The translations under genes and the position numbers were made by a program. Shown in pieces: positions 50,118 to 59,996 of a stretch of DNA of 64,000 bases. Below the pieces are notes generated by a model that was not told the origin of the DNA, searched no databases, and worked only from the letters and a program-made list of their open reading frames with translations. Source of the stretch: Achromobacter sp. MYb9 (lineage in GTDB: Bacteria > Pseudomonadota > Gammaproteobacteria > Burkholderiales > Burkholderiaceae_B); the NCBI RefSeq assembly GCF_002975275.1, contig NZ_PCOQ01000007.1:186001-250000 (forward strand), read 5' to 3'. The first letter of the stretch is position 1, and each line of letters starts with the position of its first letter.

Positions 50118-50957
50118 ATGCCATCCACCGCCAAAGCGCGTATCGCAGACATCGAGCAACGGCTGTTGCTCGATGCGATCTATCACCGCTATCACTATGA
50201 CTTTCGCGAGTACGCGCAGGCGTCGCTGAAGCGGCGCCTGCAAAGCGCGCTGACGCAGTTCGGCTGCAAGACGCTGTCGCAATTGCAGGACCGCGTGCTG
50301 CACGACCCGCCGGTATTCACCGCGCTGCTGCAGTTCCTGACGGTGCAGGTCAGCGACATGTTCCGCGACCCGGAGTATTTCCTGGCGTTGCGCAACGAGG
50401 TCTTGCCGATTCTGCGCACCTATCCGTCGATCAAGGTGTGGGTGGCGGGGTGCAGCGCGGGTGAAGAAGTCTATTCGCTTGCCATCCTGCTGGCTGAAGA
50501 GGGCCTGCTTGAGCGCGCGATGATCTACGCGACCGACATCAATCCGCATGCGCTGCGCGCCGCCGAACAGGGCATTTTCGATATGGACCGGGTGGCTGCC
50601 TTTTCCGCGAACCATGTCCGGTCTGGCGGCCGCAGTTCGCTGTCGGACTACTACACCGCCCGGTACGGGCGGGTGGTGTTCGACAAGCGCTTGCGCGAAC
50701 ACATGGTCTTTTCCGATCACAGCCTGGCCACGGATAGCGTGTTCGCCGAGGTCCATCTGATTTCCTGCCGCAATGTGCTGATCTATTTCGAGCGCGATCT
50801 CCAGAGCCGGGCGCTGGGCCTGTTCCACGATGCGCTGGTCCATCGAGGTTTCCTGGGGCTGGGGTCGCGGGAGTCCCTGCGATTTTCCTCGCAGGCCGGC
50901 AATTTCGATGATTTCGTGCTGGACGACCGCATCTACCGCAAGAAGGCGGGGCGATGA
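50118..50957 (+). CDS. CheR-type protein-glutamate methyltransferase
   Basis: This 279-residue protein has the N-terminal CheR helical domain and the SAM-binding methyltransferase domain: VWVAGCSAGEEVYSLAI (motif I), YATDINPHALRAAE and HLISCRNVLIYFE. CheR uses SAM to methylate glutamates on chemoreceptors. Here it is coupled (ATGA overlap) to a CheB esterase gene and follows a hybrid kinase; no MCP is encoded nearby. The ATG at 50118 is favoured over the TTG at 50106. Confidence 0.9.
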   Translation: MPSTAKARIADIEQRLLLDAIYHRYHYDFREYAQASLKRRLQSALTQFGCKTLSQLQDRVLHDPPVFTALLQFLTVQVSDMFRDPEYFLALRNEVLPILRTYPSIKVWVAGCSAGEEVYSLAILLAEEGLLERAMIYATDINPHALRAAEQGIFDMDRVAAFSANHVRSGGRSSLSDYYTARYGRVVFDKRLREHMVFSDHSLATDSVFAEVHLISCRNVLIYFERDLQSRALGLFHDALVHRGFLGLGSRESLRFSSQAGNFDDFVLDDRIYRKKAGR

Positions 50958-51571
50958 CGGCGGCCGCGTCCGTTTCGCGTATGCCGGCGGCGGCCAGCCC
51001 CTGGGAGGCGATCGTCATTGGCGGATCTTCCGGCGCGATCGATGCGTTGAATACGCTGCTGCCTGCGTTGCCGGCGGACCTGGATGCCGCGGTCATCGTC
51101 GTGTTGCATCTGGTGCGCGACCGGCGCAGCCTGCTGGTCGATATTTTCCGCGAGCGCTGCGCCTTGACGGTGCAAGAGGCCGAAGACCAGCTTCCCATCC
51201 GCCCCGGCCATCTCTATTTCGCGCCGCCCGACTACCACTTGCTGGTGGACCAGGGCCCAAGGCTGGCGCTGTCGGTCGGCGAACCGGTGTACTTTTCCCG
51301 GCCGTCGATCGACGTGCTGTTCGAGTCCGCCGCCGACGGCTATGGAGAGAAATTGCTGGGCGTGTTGCTTTCCGGAGCGAATGGCGACGGCGCGGCCGGC
51401 CTGGCCGCGATCCATGCCGCAGGCGGCCGCACCGTGGTGCAGGCGCCGTCCAGCGCGGCCATGCCCGTCATGCCCCAGGCGGCGCTGGCGCGCCAGCCGG
51501 CGCACGAAGTGCTGACGCCCGGTGAAATCGCCACGCTTTTTGCTCAACTGCGCACATCGCGCCTGCCGTAA
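50954..51571 (+). CDS. CheB-type methylesterase domain protein (no receiver)
   Basis: This 205-residue protein is a stand-alone CheB catalytic domain: IGGSSGAIDAL with Ser25, VVLHLVRDR with His52 and LLSGANGDGAAGL with Asp145 form the serine-esterase/deamidase triad. It lacks the N-terminal receiver found in chemotaxis CheB, so its activity must be controlled otherwise, perhaps by the receivers of the neighbouring kinases. Its start overlaps the cheR stop. Confidence 0.9.
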   Translation: MTAAASVSRMPAAASPWEAIVIGGSSGAIDALNTLLPALPADLDAAVIVVLHLVRDRRSLLVDIFRERCALTVQEAEDQLPIRPGHLYFAPPDYHLLVDQGPRLALSVGEPVYFSRPSIDVLFESAADGYGEKLLGVLLSGANGDGAAGLAAIHAAGGRTVVQAPSSAAMPVMPQAALARQPAHEVLTPGEIATLFAQLRTSRLP

Positions 51572-51591
51572 TCCCAACCTGTTCCGACACC

Positions 51592-52728
51592 ATGTTCCTG
51601 ACATCCGCCAAACCGCAAGACGAACGCATCAAGTGCCTGCTGGTCGATGACGTCCCGGAAAACCTGGTCGCGCTGGAAGCGCTGCTGGAGAGCGGCCGGG
51701 TCGAAGTGCTGAAAGCGCAATCCGGGCCCGAGGCCCTGGAACTGCTGCTGCATCACGGCGATGTGGCGCTGGCGCTGCTGGATGTGCAAATGCCCGATAT
51801 GAACGGCTTCGAGCTGGCCGAGCTGATTCGCGGCAGCGAGCGCACGCGCCACATTCCGCTGATTTTCATAACCGCCGGCTCGCGCGAGCAGAACTGGCAA
51901 TTCCGTGGCTACGAAAGCGGCGCCGTCGATTTCCTGTACAAGCCCATCGATCCGCGCATGCTGAGCATGAAGGCGAACGTCTTCTTCGAACTGCATGAGC
52001 GCAAGCGCGCGTTGGCCAAGCAGCTGGACGAGCGCACCGAGGCCTTGCGCATCAACGAGATGTTCATGGCCGTGCTAAGCCACGATCTGCGCACCCCGCT
52101 GCAATCCATCGTCATGGGAGCGGCACTGCTGCAGCGCCAGAACGACGACGCGCGCGTGGCCAGCGTGGCGCAGCGCATGATCCAGAGCAGCGAGCGCATG
52201 GCCCGCCTGATCGATGACCTGCTGGACGTCACGCGCATCCGGCAGGCGGGCGGCCTGACGCTGGAGCCGGCATGGATGTCCCTTGACGCCTTGCTGCAAC
52301 GTACCGTCGAAGAAGTGCAGACGGGCTACCCCGGCCGCCAGATTGAATGCCAGTGCGGCGGCAACCTGGCGGGCGCCTGGGACGCCGCGCGTCTGTCCCA
52401 GGTATTCAGCAACCTGGTGGGCAACGCGCTGCACCACGGCAGCCGCGACATCCCCGTGCGCATTCGGGCTGACGGGACGGCGGCTGACCGCGTGGCCGTC
52501 ACGGTCAGCAACGGGGGCAGCATTTCCCCGGCATTGCTGCCCCACCTGTTCAACCCGTTCCGGGGCGGCGAGCGCCATGCCGAAGGGCACAAGGGCTTGG
52601 GCCTGGGCCTGTTCATTGCGCAGCAGATCGTCTTGAGCCACGGCGGCCGCATCAGTGCGTCGTCGGCAGACGGCTTGACGCATTTCCGGGTGGACCTGCC
52701 GCGTGAGGTGACGCGCGACGGCGGGTAG
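51592..52728 (+). CDS. Response-regulator-linked histidine kinase (REC-HisKA-HATPase)
   Basis: This 378-residue soluble protein has an N-terminal receiver (Asp64 in LALLDVQMPDMNG, Lys in LYKPIDP), a HisKA domain with His164 (VLSHDLRTPLQS) and an ATPase domain (NLVGNALHHG, GLGLGLFIAQQI). It begins 20 bp after the cheB gene in the same operon. The G1-box region VSNGG lacks the standard DxGxG aspartate, which may reduce or alter ATP binding. It could relay phosphate from the hybrid kinase to an unknown target. Confidence 0.88.
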   Translation: MFLTSAKPQDERIKCLLVDDVPENLVALEALLESGRVEVLKAQSGPEALELLLHHGDVALALLDVQMPDMNGFELAELIRGSERTRHIPLIFITAGSREQNWQFRGYESGAVDFLYKPIDPRMLSMKANVFFELHERKRALAKQLDERTEALRINEMFMAVLSHDLRTPLQSIVMGAALLQRQNDDARVASVAQRMIQSSERMARLIDDLLDVTRIRQAGGLTLEPAWMSLDALLQRTVEEVQTGYPGRQIECQCGGNLAGAWDAARLSQVFSNLVGNALHHGSRDIPVRIRADGTAADRVAVTVSNGGSISPALLPHLFNPFRGGERHAEGHKGLGLGLFIAQQIVLSHGGRISASSADGLTHFRVDLPREVTRDGG

Positions 52729-52764
52729 GGCCGCCGCGCGGCGTGGCGCCGGTTCCTGGCCGGA

Positions 52765-55233
52765 TCAGAATTCCGCTGACACCGACAACAGTACCGTCAG
52801 CGGCGCGCCGACGGTCAGGCCTTCACGCGCGGCGGACTGCCAATAGTCCTTGTTGAACACGTTTTCCACGGTTGCGCGGACCACCATCGGTGTGCCGTTG
52901 GCCTTGAACGCATAGCGCGCGCCCACGTCGAAACGCGTCCACCCCGGAATCTGCTGCGTATTGCCGACATCCACGTACTGCTGGCTGGTGCGCAACATCC
53001 GCGCCGTCAATGTCAGGCCCGGCAGGAACGGCGTGTCCCATTCCGCCGCGGCATTGAATTGGAAGCGCGGCACCGCAGGCGCCACATTGCCGTTGTTCAC
53101 GCCGCCTTCCGTGCGCGTCAGGCGTCCATCGGTGTACGCCACGCCACCCAGCAGGCGGACGCCCGGCGCGGCGTCGCCTTGCACCAGGAATTCCAAGCCG
53201 CGGTTGCGCTGCTGGCCATTCGAGACATAGCGGCGGCTGACGGGGTCCAGGTAGCTGCTGGGCTTCTCGATCTGGAAGGCGCTGAGCGTGGTGAAGAAAT
53301 TGCCGAAGTCGTATTTGCCGCCGACTTCGAACTGTTTGGAGATCTCCGGCGGGAACATCTGTCCGGCATTGATGGCGCCTTCCGGCGCGGTGCCGCCCTG
53401 GCTGAGGCCTTCGATGTAATTGCCGTACAGCGACAGCTGCTGCGTGGGCCGGACCGTCAACGCGAACGCCGGCGTGACGGCTGATTTCTCGTACTCTGAA
53501 GCGGTGCGCCCCGTGGCGGCGTCAAAGTTGGTGGACTCGATCCGCTGGTGCCGCACGCCCGCGATGACCTGGACCCGGTCGTCGGCGAACGAGATCTTGT
53601 CGGCCAGCGCAATGCTGTAGAGCCGGGATTCGCTGGTCTTCGGCAGGTCGTCCGGCCGGGCGATGTCCGGTTTCGGCAAGTCGGCGGGGTGGTACAGGTT
53701 CGAGAAGACGGTGCTTGAGCGGATGCGGGCCGAGGAATAGTCGATTGCCAGGGCGCTGGCCGAAAGCGACGGCTCGTGCTTGACCGGCCCGGTGTTGAAA
53801 CGGCCGCGCACACCGATTTCTCCCGTCTTGCTGAGCAGCGACTCGTTCAGGCGGGCGGGGACGGCGCCGATGTCGCCCGTGCTGTCCAGCATCAGCCAAC
53901 TGGTCTGCATGCTTTCAAAATCGTGCTTGCGAGCGCCCACGGCGCCATATACCGTCCAATCCGGCGTCACGTCGAATTCGGCTCTGAGGGCGCCGGACCA
54001 TTCCTTTGTCTTCCAGTAGGTCCAGGATGGGAAGAAATTGCGACGCGCATCGGGCGCCGCGCCGATGTCCATCCCGGGCTCGGGCGGGAACAGCAGTCCG
54101 CTGCGCGCGTCGGTGGTCCGGTTCTGGTAGTTGATGTCGCCGTCGATACGAAACCGCTCGCTCTGGTAGTCCAGGCCCAGGGCGACCGCGCCCAGGTCTT
54201 CCTTCGAACCGTCCTGGGGCAGGTCGCCGCCGCTGCCGGCCACGTTCAGGCGCACCCCCCATTCCTGATCGTCCCCATAACGGCGCGCCAGGTCGGCATG
54301 AACGCCAAACTGGGAGTCGCCGATGTAGGTCAGCGTGTAGCGATTGAGCGGGTCGGGGCCGGCGCGCTTGGGCACGAGGTTGATGGCGCCGCCTACGGAG
54401 CCATAGGGCGCCATACCGTTGAGCAGCGCGTTCGGGCCGCGCAGGACCTCCACGCGTTCGACGCCGATCAACGAGCTTGAATTGCGCGGCGAGACGCCGT
54501 ACAGGCCATTGAACGCGACGTCGTAGTTGAACAGGGAGAAGCCGCGGATATTGAATTCGTCGCGCCCGGCGCCGCGCGAATAGGTATTGCGGACGGAAGG
54601 GTCGTTGACCAGCACATCGCCGATGTTCTGCGCCTGTTGATCTTCAATCAGCTTGGCGGTGTACTGGGTGGCGCTGAAGGGCGTGTCCAGGTCGCCCAGA
54701 TTGCCCAGCAGCCCAACGCGCCCGCCGCTGGCGACCTGGCCGCCGGCATACACCGGTGGCAAGCCGGTGGAGAGCGCGCTGGCGGTCACCGTCACGGTGT
54801 CCAGCAGCGCGGTGCCGGTTTCGCTAACGGCTTCCAGCCGGTACTGATTCGGGGCCTCGCGCGCGGCGCGCAAGCCTGTGCCGGCCAGTGCCACATTCAG
54901 CGCTTCGGGGCGGGAATACTGCCCGCGCACGCCGCCGCTCTGGCGTCCGGCCAGCAGGTCCCGGGGCGCGGCCAGCAAGATGCCCGATTCGTTGGCCAGG
55001 CGCGTCAGCACCTGGTTCAACGGCGCTGCGGGAATGTCGAACGTCTGCCGCTCGGCGGCTTGGCTGGCTTCGGTGGGCGCGGGCTGCGCATGCGGCGCCG
55101 GCGTCCAGAGGGCCGAGAGGGCAGCGGCCAGCGCCAACGGCAGCAAGGGGCCGCGGCGCGGGCCGCGCCACGCCATGGGCCGCGCGGCAGGCTGGGCGGA
55201 AATGGTCAGGGCAGGCGGGAAACGATGGGGCAT
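52765..55233 (-). CDS. TonB-dependent siderophore receptor with STN signalling domain
   Basis: The preferred ATG at 55233 gives 822 residues; starts at 55386 or 55179 are alternatives, and the signal peptide follows PLLPLALAAALSALWTPAPHA. An N-terminal STN domain (RQTFDIPAAPLNQVLTRLANESG) that contacts FecR precedes the plug (NIRGFSLFNYDVAFNGLYG, VERVEVLRGPNALLNG) and a 22-strand barrel ending in Phe. It imports a ferric siderophore or heme-like ligand and signals through the adjacent FecR/FecI. The operon order on this strand is fecI-fecR-receptor. Confidence 0.92.
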   Translation of the reverse strand: MPHRFPPALTISAQPAARPMAWRGPRRGPLLPLALAAALSALWTPAPHAQPAPTEASQAAERQTFDIPAAPLNQVLTRLANESGILLAAPRDLLAGRQSGGVRGQYSRPEALNVALAGTGLRAAREAPNQYRLEAVSETGTALLDTVTVTASALSTGLPPVYAGGQVASGGRVGLLGNLGDLDTPFSATQYTAKLIEDQQAQNIGDVLVNDPSVRNTYSRGAGRDEFNIRGFSLFNYDVAFNGLYGVSPRNSSSLIGVERVEVLRGPNALLNGMAPYGSVGGAINLVPKRAGPDPLNRYTLTYIGDSQFGVHADLARRYGDDQEWGVRLNVAGSGGDLPQDGSKEDLGAVALGLDYQSERFRIDGDINYQNRTTDARSGLLFPPEPGMDIGAAPDARRNFFPSWTYWKTKEWSGALRAEFDVTPDWTVYGAVGARKHDFESMQTSWLMLDSTGDIGAVPARLNESLLSKTGEIGVRGRFNTGPVKHEPSLSASALAIDYSSARIRSSTVFSNLYHPADLPKPDIARPDDLPKTSESRLYSIALADKISFADDRVQVIAGVRHQRIESTNFDAATGRTASEYEKSAVTPAFALTVRPTQQLSLYGNYIEGLSQGGTAPEGAINAGQMFPPEISKQFEVGGKYDFGNFFTTLSAFQIEKPSSYLDPVSRRYVSNGQQRNRGLEFLVQGDAAPGVRLLGGVAYTDGRLTRTEGGVNNGNVAPAVPRFQFNAAAEWDTPFLPGLTLTARMLRTSQQYVDVGNTQQIPGWTRFDVGARYAFKANGTPMVVRATVENVFNKDYWQSAAREGLTVGAPLTVLLSVSAEF

Positions 55234-55401
55234 GACGGAATCTGTGCGCTCGATCAAGGGATGGGAAGGAAGCGAGAGGCGCGGCGGCGGCGACGCGAAC
55301 GGAAACGCCGTGCGGCGGCTGGACTCTCGGACTCTCACTTTCCTTAATCGAACGAGGCGGCGAAATGCGGAACCGCCAAGCCCCATTATTTTTTTGCAGC
55401 G

Positions 55402-56403
55402 TCAATCCGACTTCAATCGCGGTTCGATGCTTACCCACCAAGGCAGGGCGCGGCTCAGGCGGATGGGCAGCACCGAAGCCAGCATGTCGAGCGCGCGATT
55501 CGCGTCATCCAGGGGATAGCTGCCAAATACGCGCAATTGCCCCACCTGGGGCGAAACGCCCAAGTGTCCGGCGTGGTAGCGGCGCAGTTCAGCGACGACG
55601 TCGGCCAGGGGCGTGCCGTCGGCCAGCAGCAGGCCGTTGCGCCAGCTTTCCCGCGCGGGGTCGGCCGGCATCAGCGGCTGCAGCGCATCGGCGGTGAATC
55701 GAACCTGGCGGCCGGTCGGCACGACCGCGCTTGCGCCGGCGCCCGCCGGGGTCACGCGGACGGCGCCGTCATAGACGGCGACCAGGATCCCGGCATCGCC
55801 ATGGCTGACGGAAAAGCGCGTTCCCAAGGCCTGCAGCCGGCCCTCGGCGGTATCGACGACAAAGGGGCGTAGCGGATCTTTGCCGGTATCGACCAGTATT
55901 TCTCCCGCCACCAATTCCAGGCGGCGCTGCGTGTCGCTGTAGGCCAGATTGAACCCGCTCAGGGCCTTGATCCAGACCGTGGTGCCGTCGGGCAGGGCAA
56001 CTTGCGGCGTTTCTCCCACGCCGGCGCGATAGTCCGTGCCCCACAGCGATGCCAGGGCGGACAAGGGCGTTTGGCGCCAGCCGGTCCATCCCAGCCAGGA
56101 CAGCCCAAGGCCGCCGGCCAGACCCAGCAACACCTGCCGCCGCCGGCGTGGCGCGGCACTGACGGTCTGGTGAAATGCCGCGACAGCAGCGTCGCGGTCC
56201 GGGCTGGCTTGCAGCGGAGCGAAGCGGCGGCCGACACGTTCGACGTAGCGCCACGCCTGCTGATGCGCGTCATCGCGGGCCAGCCACTGTTTCCATTTCT
56301 GTTGGTCGGCGGCCGAAGCGTCTCCGGTGCGCAGCAAGGCATACCACTCGGCGGCTTCTTCCATTGCACGGTGCGAGGGCTCGGGCGAGGCCATGACGGT
56401 CAT
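55402..56403 (-). CDS. FecR-like anti-sigma factor
   Basis: The 333-residue protein has the cytoplasmic DUF4880 segment (AAEWYALLRTGDASAADQQKWKQWL, near 17-42), a membrane helix (about 90-110; QVLLGLAGGLGLSWLGW) and the periplasmic FecR domain with GETPQVALPDGTTVWI and the C-terminal DUF4974-type end. FecR proteins relay the receptor signal to the sigma factor. Its ATG overlaps the sigma-factor stop codon as ATGA, and the receptor follows after about 170 bp. Confidence 0.92.
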   Translation of the reverse strand: MTVMASPEPSHRAMEEAAEWYALLRTGDASAADQQKWKQWLARDDAHQQAWRYVERVGRRFAPLQASPDRDAAVAAFHQTVSAAPRRRRQVLLGLAGGLGLSWLGWTGWRQTPLSALASLWGTDYRAGVGETPQVALPDGTTVWIKALSGFNLAYSDTQRRLELVAGEILVDTGKDPLRPFVVDTAEGRLQALGTRFSVSHGDAGILVAVYDGAVRVTPAGAGASAVVPTGRQVRFTADALQPLMPADPARESWRNGLLLADGTPLADVVAELRRYHAGHLGVSPQVGQLRVFGSYPLDDANRALDMLASVLPIRLSRALPWWVSIEPRLKSD

Positions 56404-56981
56404 GGCGTGGAGGGCACGGCAGCGGCGGTCGGGGAAACCGGCACAGGTGGCGCGTCGGCCAGGCCTGCGGTCAGCCGGGCTTCAAGCTTCATGCAGCAGA
56501 GCATGGCCTGCGCGACATACTTGCGCACCATGCGTGATGACACGTTGAGCGTCGCGGCGACTTCGTTGTCCGTCATGTCGCAGGCGACCGCCATGACGAA
56601 GGCGTGCGCCACCTTGGGCGGCAATTCACGAAGCATGGCGTCGATTTCGCCCAGGGCCTCAAGCACCATGGCCTGTTGTTCCGCGGAAGCGGCCGTGGGT
56701 TCCGGCTGTGCCGCCAACGCTTCCAGCCACGCTTGTTCCAGGCTGCGCCGGCGCCACAGGTCGACACACATGCCATTGGCCATTTTGCGCAGGTAAGCGC
56801 GGGCTTGCTGCGGGTTCTCGAAATGGCACGGCCGTGTCAGCAGGCGCACGAACGCGTCATGCGCCAGATCCGCGGCATCGGCGGCATTGCCCAGACGCCA
56901 GTTCACCCAGGCGAGCAGCCAGTGATGATGATTGCCGTATAGATGCTCGAAGTCCTGGGATAAACCTGGTGATGCGCTCAC
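56400..56981 (-). CDS. FecI-like ECF sigma factor
   Basis: The 193-residue protein has sigma region 2 (ADAADLAHDAFVRLLTRP and ARAYLRKMANGMCVDLWRRR, about 30-77) and region 4 (LPPKVAHAFVMAVACDMTDNEVAATLNVSSRMVRKYVAQAM, about 120-160, quoted by segment NEVAATLNVSSRMVRKY). This is the iron-starvation group. The C-terminal tail is Pro/Ala-rich. It pairs with the FecR gene by stop/start overlap and should direct transcription of the TonB receptor. A Fur site upstream is expected but not recognisable. Confidence 0.92.
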   Translation of the reverse strand: MSASPGLSQDFEHLYGNHHHWLLAWVNWRLGNAADAADLAHDAFVRLLTRPCHFENPQQARAYLRKMANGMCVDLWRRRSLEQAWLEALAAQPEPTAASAEQQAMVLEALGEIDAMLRELPPKVAHAFVMAVACDMTDNEVAATLNVSSRMVRKYVAQAMLCCMKLEARLTAGLADAPPVPVSPTAAAVPSTP

Positions 56982-57177
56982 GATTTCGCCCGCTCACGAT
57001 AGGGGGCCGCACCATTGCCAATGCGAACACGTATCAATTAATAAATGAGCGCAGATTATGGCGTGCCGCGGACCGCCTTGGCAACCCTGGGGAAAACCGA
57101 GTGTGGCGCGCCGGCCTCAGGCTGCCAAAAGGCGCATGCCTTGGGCGCGGCGCTTCCATGACGCATCGCGTGGGCGG

Positions 57178-58761
57178 TCAGCCTGCCGTCATCACGCCAT
57201 CAACCATGCGCATCAGATCCAGCGGGTTGCCGCGCTTCACGCCGTCGGGCAGCAGCGCATCGGGCAGGTCCTGGTAGCAGACCGGGCGCAGGAAGCGGCG
57301 GATTGCCGTGGCGCCCACCGAGGTGGAGGCGGCATTCGACGTGGCGGGGAAGGGGCCGCCATGCACCATGGCGTGGCTGACTTCGACGCCGGTCGGGTAG
57401 CCGTTGGCCAGGATGCGGCCGGCCTTGCGTTCCAGCACGGGCAGCAGCGTTTGCGCCTGCGTTACATCGGCATCGTCCACGAAAATCGTGGCGGTGAGTT
57501 GGCCTTCCAGGTGTTCGGCCACGGCCTTCATTTGCGCAATGTCCTTGCAAGCGACGACCAGCGAGGCCGGGCCGAAGACTTCGGCTTCGAGTTCGTGCGA
57601 GGCCAGGAAGCGGTCGGCCTGGGTGCCGAAGACGACGGCGCCGGCGGCATTGGCGGCCGGTTTCGAAGCTTCGCCACGGCCCAGCGTGGCAACGCTGGCG
57701 TGCTTGGCCAGTGCGTCGGCGCCTTCCTGGTAGGCGGCGAAGATGCCCGGGGTCAGCATGGTGGCCGCGCCCTTGGCCTGGACCGCTTGCGCGGCGGCCT
57801 GGCGGAAGCGTTCCAGCGCGGGACCTTCGATGCCGATGACCAGGCCGGGGTTGGTGCAGAACTGGCCGACGCCCATGGCCAGCGAATCCACGAAGCCGCG
57901 GGCGATGGTTTCGGCGCGTGCCTCAAGTGCGGCCGGCATCAGGAACACCGGGTTGATGCTGGACATCTCGGCGTAGACGGGAATCGGCACGGGGCGCGCG
58001 TTGGCGGCCGCGACCAGCGCCAGGCCGCCGCGGCGAGACCCCGTGAAGCCGACGGCGGTGATGGCGGGGTGCGTCGCCAAAGCGGTGCCGATTTCGCTGC
58101 CGGCGCCGAACAATAGCGAGAACGTGCCTTCGGGCAGGCCGTGGTGCGCGACGGCGGCCTGGATTACGCGGCCGACCATTTCAGAGGCGCCCGGGTGGGC
58201 GTTGTGGGCCTTGACGATGACGGGGCAACCCGCGGCCAGTGCCGACGCGGTGTCGCCGCCGGCCACAGAGAAGGCCAACGGGAAGTTGCTGGCGCCGAAG
58301 ACGGCCACGGGGCCAAGCGGCACATTGGCCAAGCGCAGGTCGGCGCGCGGCAAGGGCTGGCGGTCGGGCTGGGCGGGGTCGATGGTGGCGTCCAGGAAGT
58401 AGCCGTCGCGGACCACGCGGGCGAACAGGCGCAGTTGGCCGACGGTGCGGCCACGTTCGCCCTGTAGGCGGGCCACGGGCAAACCGGTTTCCTGGTGGGT
58501 GCGTTCAATCAGCGCGTCGCCCAGCGCCAGGATGCCTTCCGCGATGGTCTCCAGGAACTGCGCGCGCGTTTCCAGCGGTGTCGCGCGGTAGGGATCAAAC
58601 GCGGCACGGGCCAGTTCGGCGGCGCGTGCGACGTCGTCGGACGAACCGGCGGGGAAGCCGGGCTCCAGGCGTTCGCCCGTGGCGGGATTGATGGCGTGTT
58701 GGGCGGCGCCCGAGCCCAGGACGGCGGTGCCGCCGATCAGCATTTGGCCGGTCAAGGTCAT
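57178..58761 (-). CDS. 2,5-dioxopentanoate (alpha-ketoglutaric semialdehyde) dehydrogenase
   Basis: This 527-residue aldehyde dehydrogenase has catalytic Cys302 in VGQFCTNPG, general base Glu265 in [20 protein letters not shown] and the cofactor loop [12 protein letters not shown]. It matches the KGSADH group that oxidises 2,5-dioxopentanoate to 2-oxoglutarate, the last step after KdgD. GGAG lies 7 bp before the ATG. It lies 75 bp after kdgD copy 2 on the same strand, but an intrinsic terminator separates them. Confidence 0.9.
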   Translation of the reverse strand: MTLTGQMLIGGTAVLGSGAAQHAINPATGERLEPGFPAGSSDDVARAAELARAAFDPYRATPLETRAQFLETIAEGILALGDALIERTHQETGLPVARLQGERGRTVGQLRLFARVVRDGYFLDATIDPAQPDRQPLPRADLRLANVPLGPVAVFGASNFPLAFSVAGGDTASALAAGCPVIVKAHNAHPGASEMVGRVIQAAVAHHGLPEGTFSLLFGAGSEIGTALATHPAITAVGFTGSRRGGLALVAAANARPVPIPVYAEMSSINPVFLMPAALEARAETIARGFVDSLAMGVGQFCTNPGLVIGIEGPALERFRQAAAQAVQAKGAATMLTPGIFAAYQEGADALAKHASVATLGRGEASKPAANAAGAVVFGTQADRFLASHELEAEVFGPASLVVACKDIAQMKAVAEHLEGQLTATIFVDDADVTQAQTLLPVLERKAGRILANGYPTGVEVSHAMVHGGPFPATSNAASTSVGATAIRRFLRPVCYQDLPDALLPDGVKRGNPLDLMRMVDGVMTAG

Positions 58762-58773
58762 GAGGATTCTCCG

Positions 58774-58799
58774 AAAAAAAGCGCCCCCGAATCGGGGGC
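58774..58799 (-). terminator. Intrinsic terminator between kdgD copy 2 and the aldehyde dehydrogenase
   Basis: GCCCCCGAATCGGGGGC (58783-58799) is a near-perfect palindrome giving a 6-8 bp stem; on the minus strand it is followed by a T7 run (58774-58780). The dehydrogenase ribosome-binding site starts directly after it. Transcription from kdgD2 must therefore end here or read through in part. Confidence 0.85.
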
Positions 58800-58836
58800 A
58801 GGAATGCGTGGCGGTGTTGCGCGCCTGGCTAGCGGC

Positions 58837-59751
58837 TTACTGCGGGCCGAGCTTCTTGATCAGGGCGTTAAGCATTTCAAGCTCTTCGCCGGTCAGGTCG
58901 GTCAGCGGGGCGCGCACGGGGCCAGCGTCGTGGCCGACCAGCTTGGCGCCGGCCTTGACGATGCTGACGGCGTAGCCGGCCTTGCGATTGCGGATTTCCA
59001 GGTACGGCAGGAAGAAGTCATCCAGCAGGCGGTTGGTGGTGGCCGAGTCCCCGGCGGCGATGGCGCGGTAGAAATCCATGGCGGTCTTGGGCACGAAGTT
59101 GAAGACGGCCGACGAGTAGACGGGCACGCCGAGTGCGCGGTAGGCGGCGGCATAGACCTCGGCGGTGGGCAGGCCGCCCAGGTACGAGAAGCGGTCGCCC
59201 ATCTTGCGGCGGATGCGGACCATGGCTTCGATGTCGCCGATGCCGTCCTTGAAGCCGACCAGGTTGGGGCAGCGATCGGCCAGTTGGGCCAGGCTGTCGG
59301 CCGACAGGCGGGACTGGGCGCGGTTGTAGACGATGACGCCGATCTTGACGGAGTTGCAGACCTGTTCGACGTAAGCGGCGATGCCGTCTTGCGAGGCTTC
59401 GGTCAGGTAGTGGGGCAGCAGCAGGATGCCCTTGGCGCCTTGGCGCTCGGCTTCCTGGGCGTAGGCGATGGCGGTGCGGGTGGGGCCGCCTGCGCCTGCG
59501 AGGATGGGCACCTTGCCGGCGCAGGTCTGGACGGCGGTGCGGACGACGTCCGAATACTCCTGGGGGGCCAGGGAGAAGAACTCGCCGGTGCCGCCGGCGG
59601 CGAAGAGGGCGGTGGCGCCATACGGAGCCAGCCATTCAAGGCGGGCGGCGTAGCTCTTGGCGTTGAAATCGCCGTTCTGGTCAAAGTCCGTCACGGGGAA
59701 GGAGAGCAGTCCTTCCGACACAATTTCCTTGAGTTCCTGCGGGGTAGTCAT
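58837..59751 (-). CDS. kdgD: 5-dehydro-4-deoxyglucarate dehydratase, copy 2
   Basis: The encoded protein (304 residues, Lys168 Schiff-base site) is identical to copy 1, and the DNA differs at eight silent positions. This copy sits in the galactarate locus, divergent from garD, with its own sigma-70 promoter carrying the shared operator and a terminator after it. Its terminator and flanks differ completely from those of copy 1, so only the coding sequence is duplicated. The dehydrogenase for the next step lies downstream on the same strand. Confidence 0.93.
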   Translation of the reverse strand: MTTPQELKEIVSEGLLSFPVTDFDQNGDFNAKSYAARLEWLAPYGATALFAAGGTGEFFSLAPQEYSDVVRTAVQTCAGKVPILAGAGGPTRTAIAYAQEAERQGAKGILLLPHYLTEASQDGIAAYVEQVCNSVKIGVIVYNRAQSRLSADSLAQLADRCPNLVGFKDGIGDIEAMVRIRRKMGDRFSYLGGLPTAEVYAAAYRALGVPVYSSAVFNFVPKTAMDFYRAIAAGDSATTNRLLDDFFLPYLEIRNRKAGYAVSIVKAGAKLVGHDAGPVRAPLTDLTGEELEMLNALIKKLGPQ

Positions 59752-59825
59752 AGCGCGATCGTCCGGTGTGTCCGCTGCGGCCTGGTGTTGCGGCCTTGAA
59801 CGGTGGGCGGGGGTTGAAAAGGTAA

Positions 59826-59857
59826 GTCATCGTACAACATGAATTTAATCGTTTCAA
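59826..59857 (-). promoter_or_regulatory. kdgD2 promoter with GntR-type operator
   Basis: TTGAAA (59852-59857), 17 bp, then TACGAT (59829-59834) on the minus strand form a good sigma-70 promoter. The -10 box lies inside ATGTTGTACGATGAC, identical over 15 bp to the site at 44473-44487 before kdgD1, although the surrounding DNA differs. This argues for a selected protein-binding site. Confidence 0.68.
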
Positions 59858-59939
59858 GACCCGTTTCCCTATGAAGCCACTTGTAGACAAGGGGAAACCC
59901 GAAATTTATTTCTGGTACTGTTCGAGGATATTCTCTTAG

Positions 59940-59957
59940 TTGTACGATAACGTATCG
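59940..59957 (+). promoter_or_regulatory. GntR-type operator upstream of garD
   Basis: TTGTACGATAACGTATCG carries the TTrTACGATrAC core and differs from the Bug receptor 1 site by one base over the first 15. It lies 40-57 bp before the garD ATG, overlapping a possible -10 box TACGAT (59943-59948). Confidence 0.6.
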
Positions 59958-59996
59958 GATGCGGTCTACGCGCATCCCCATGTGAAAGGATTCTTC

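Noticed and set aside
56982..57060. Fur box before the FecI-like gene
   Set aside because: The region is AT-rich (TTATTAATTGATA on the minus strand), but no window approaches the 19-bp Fur consensus closely enough to claim.
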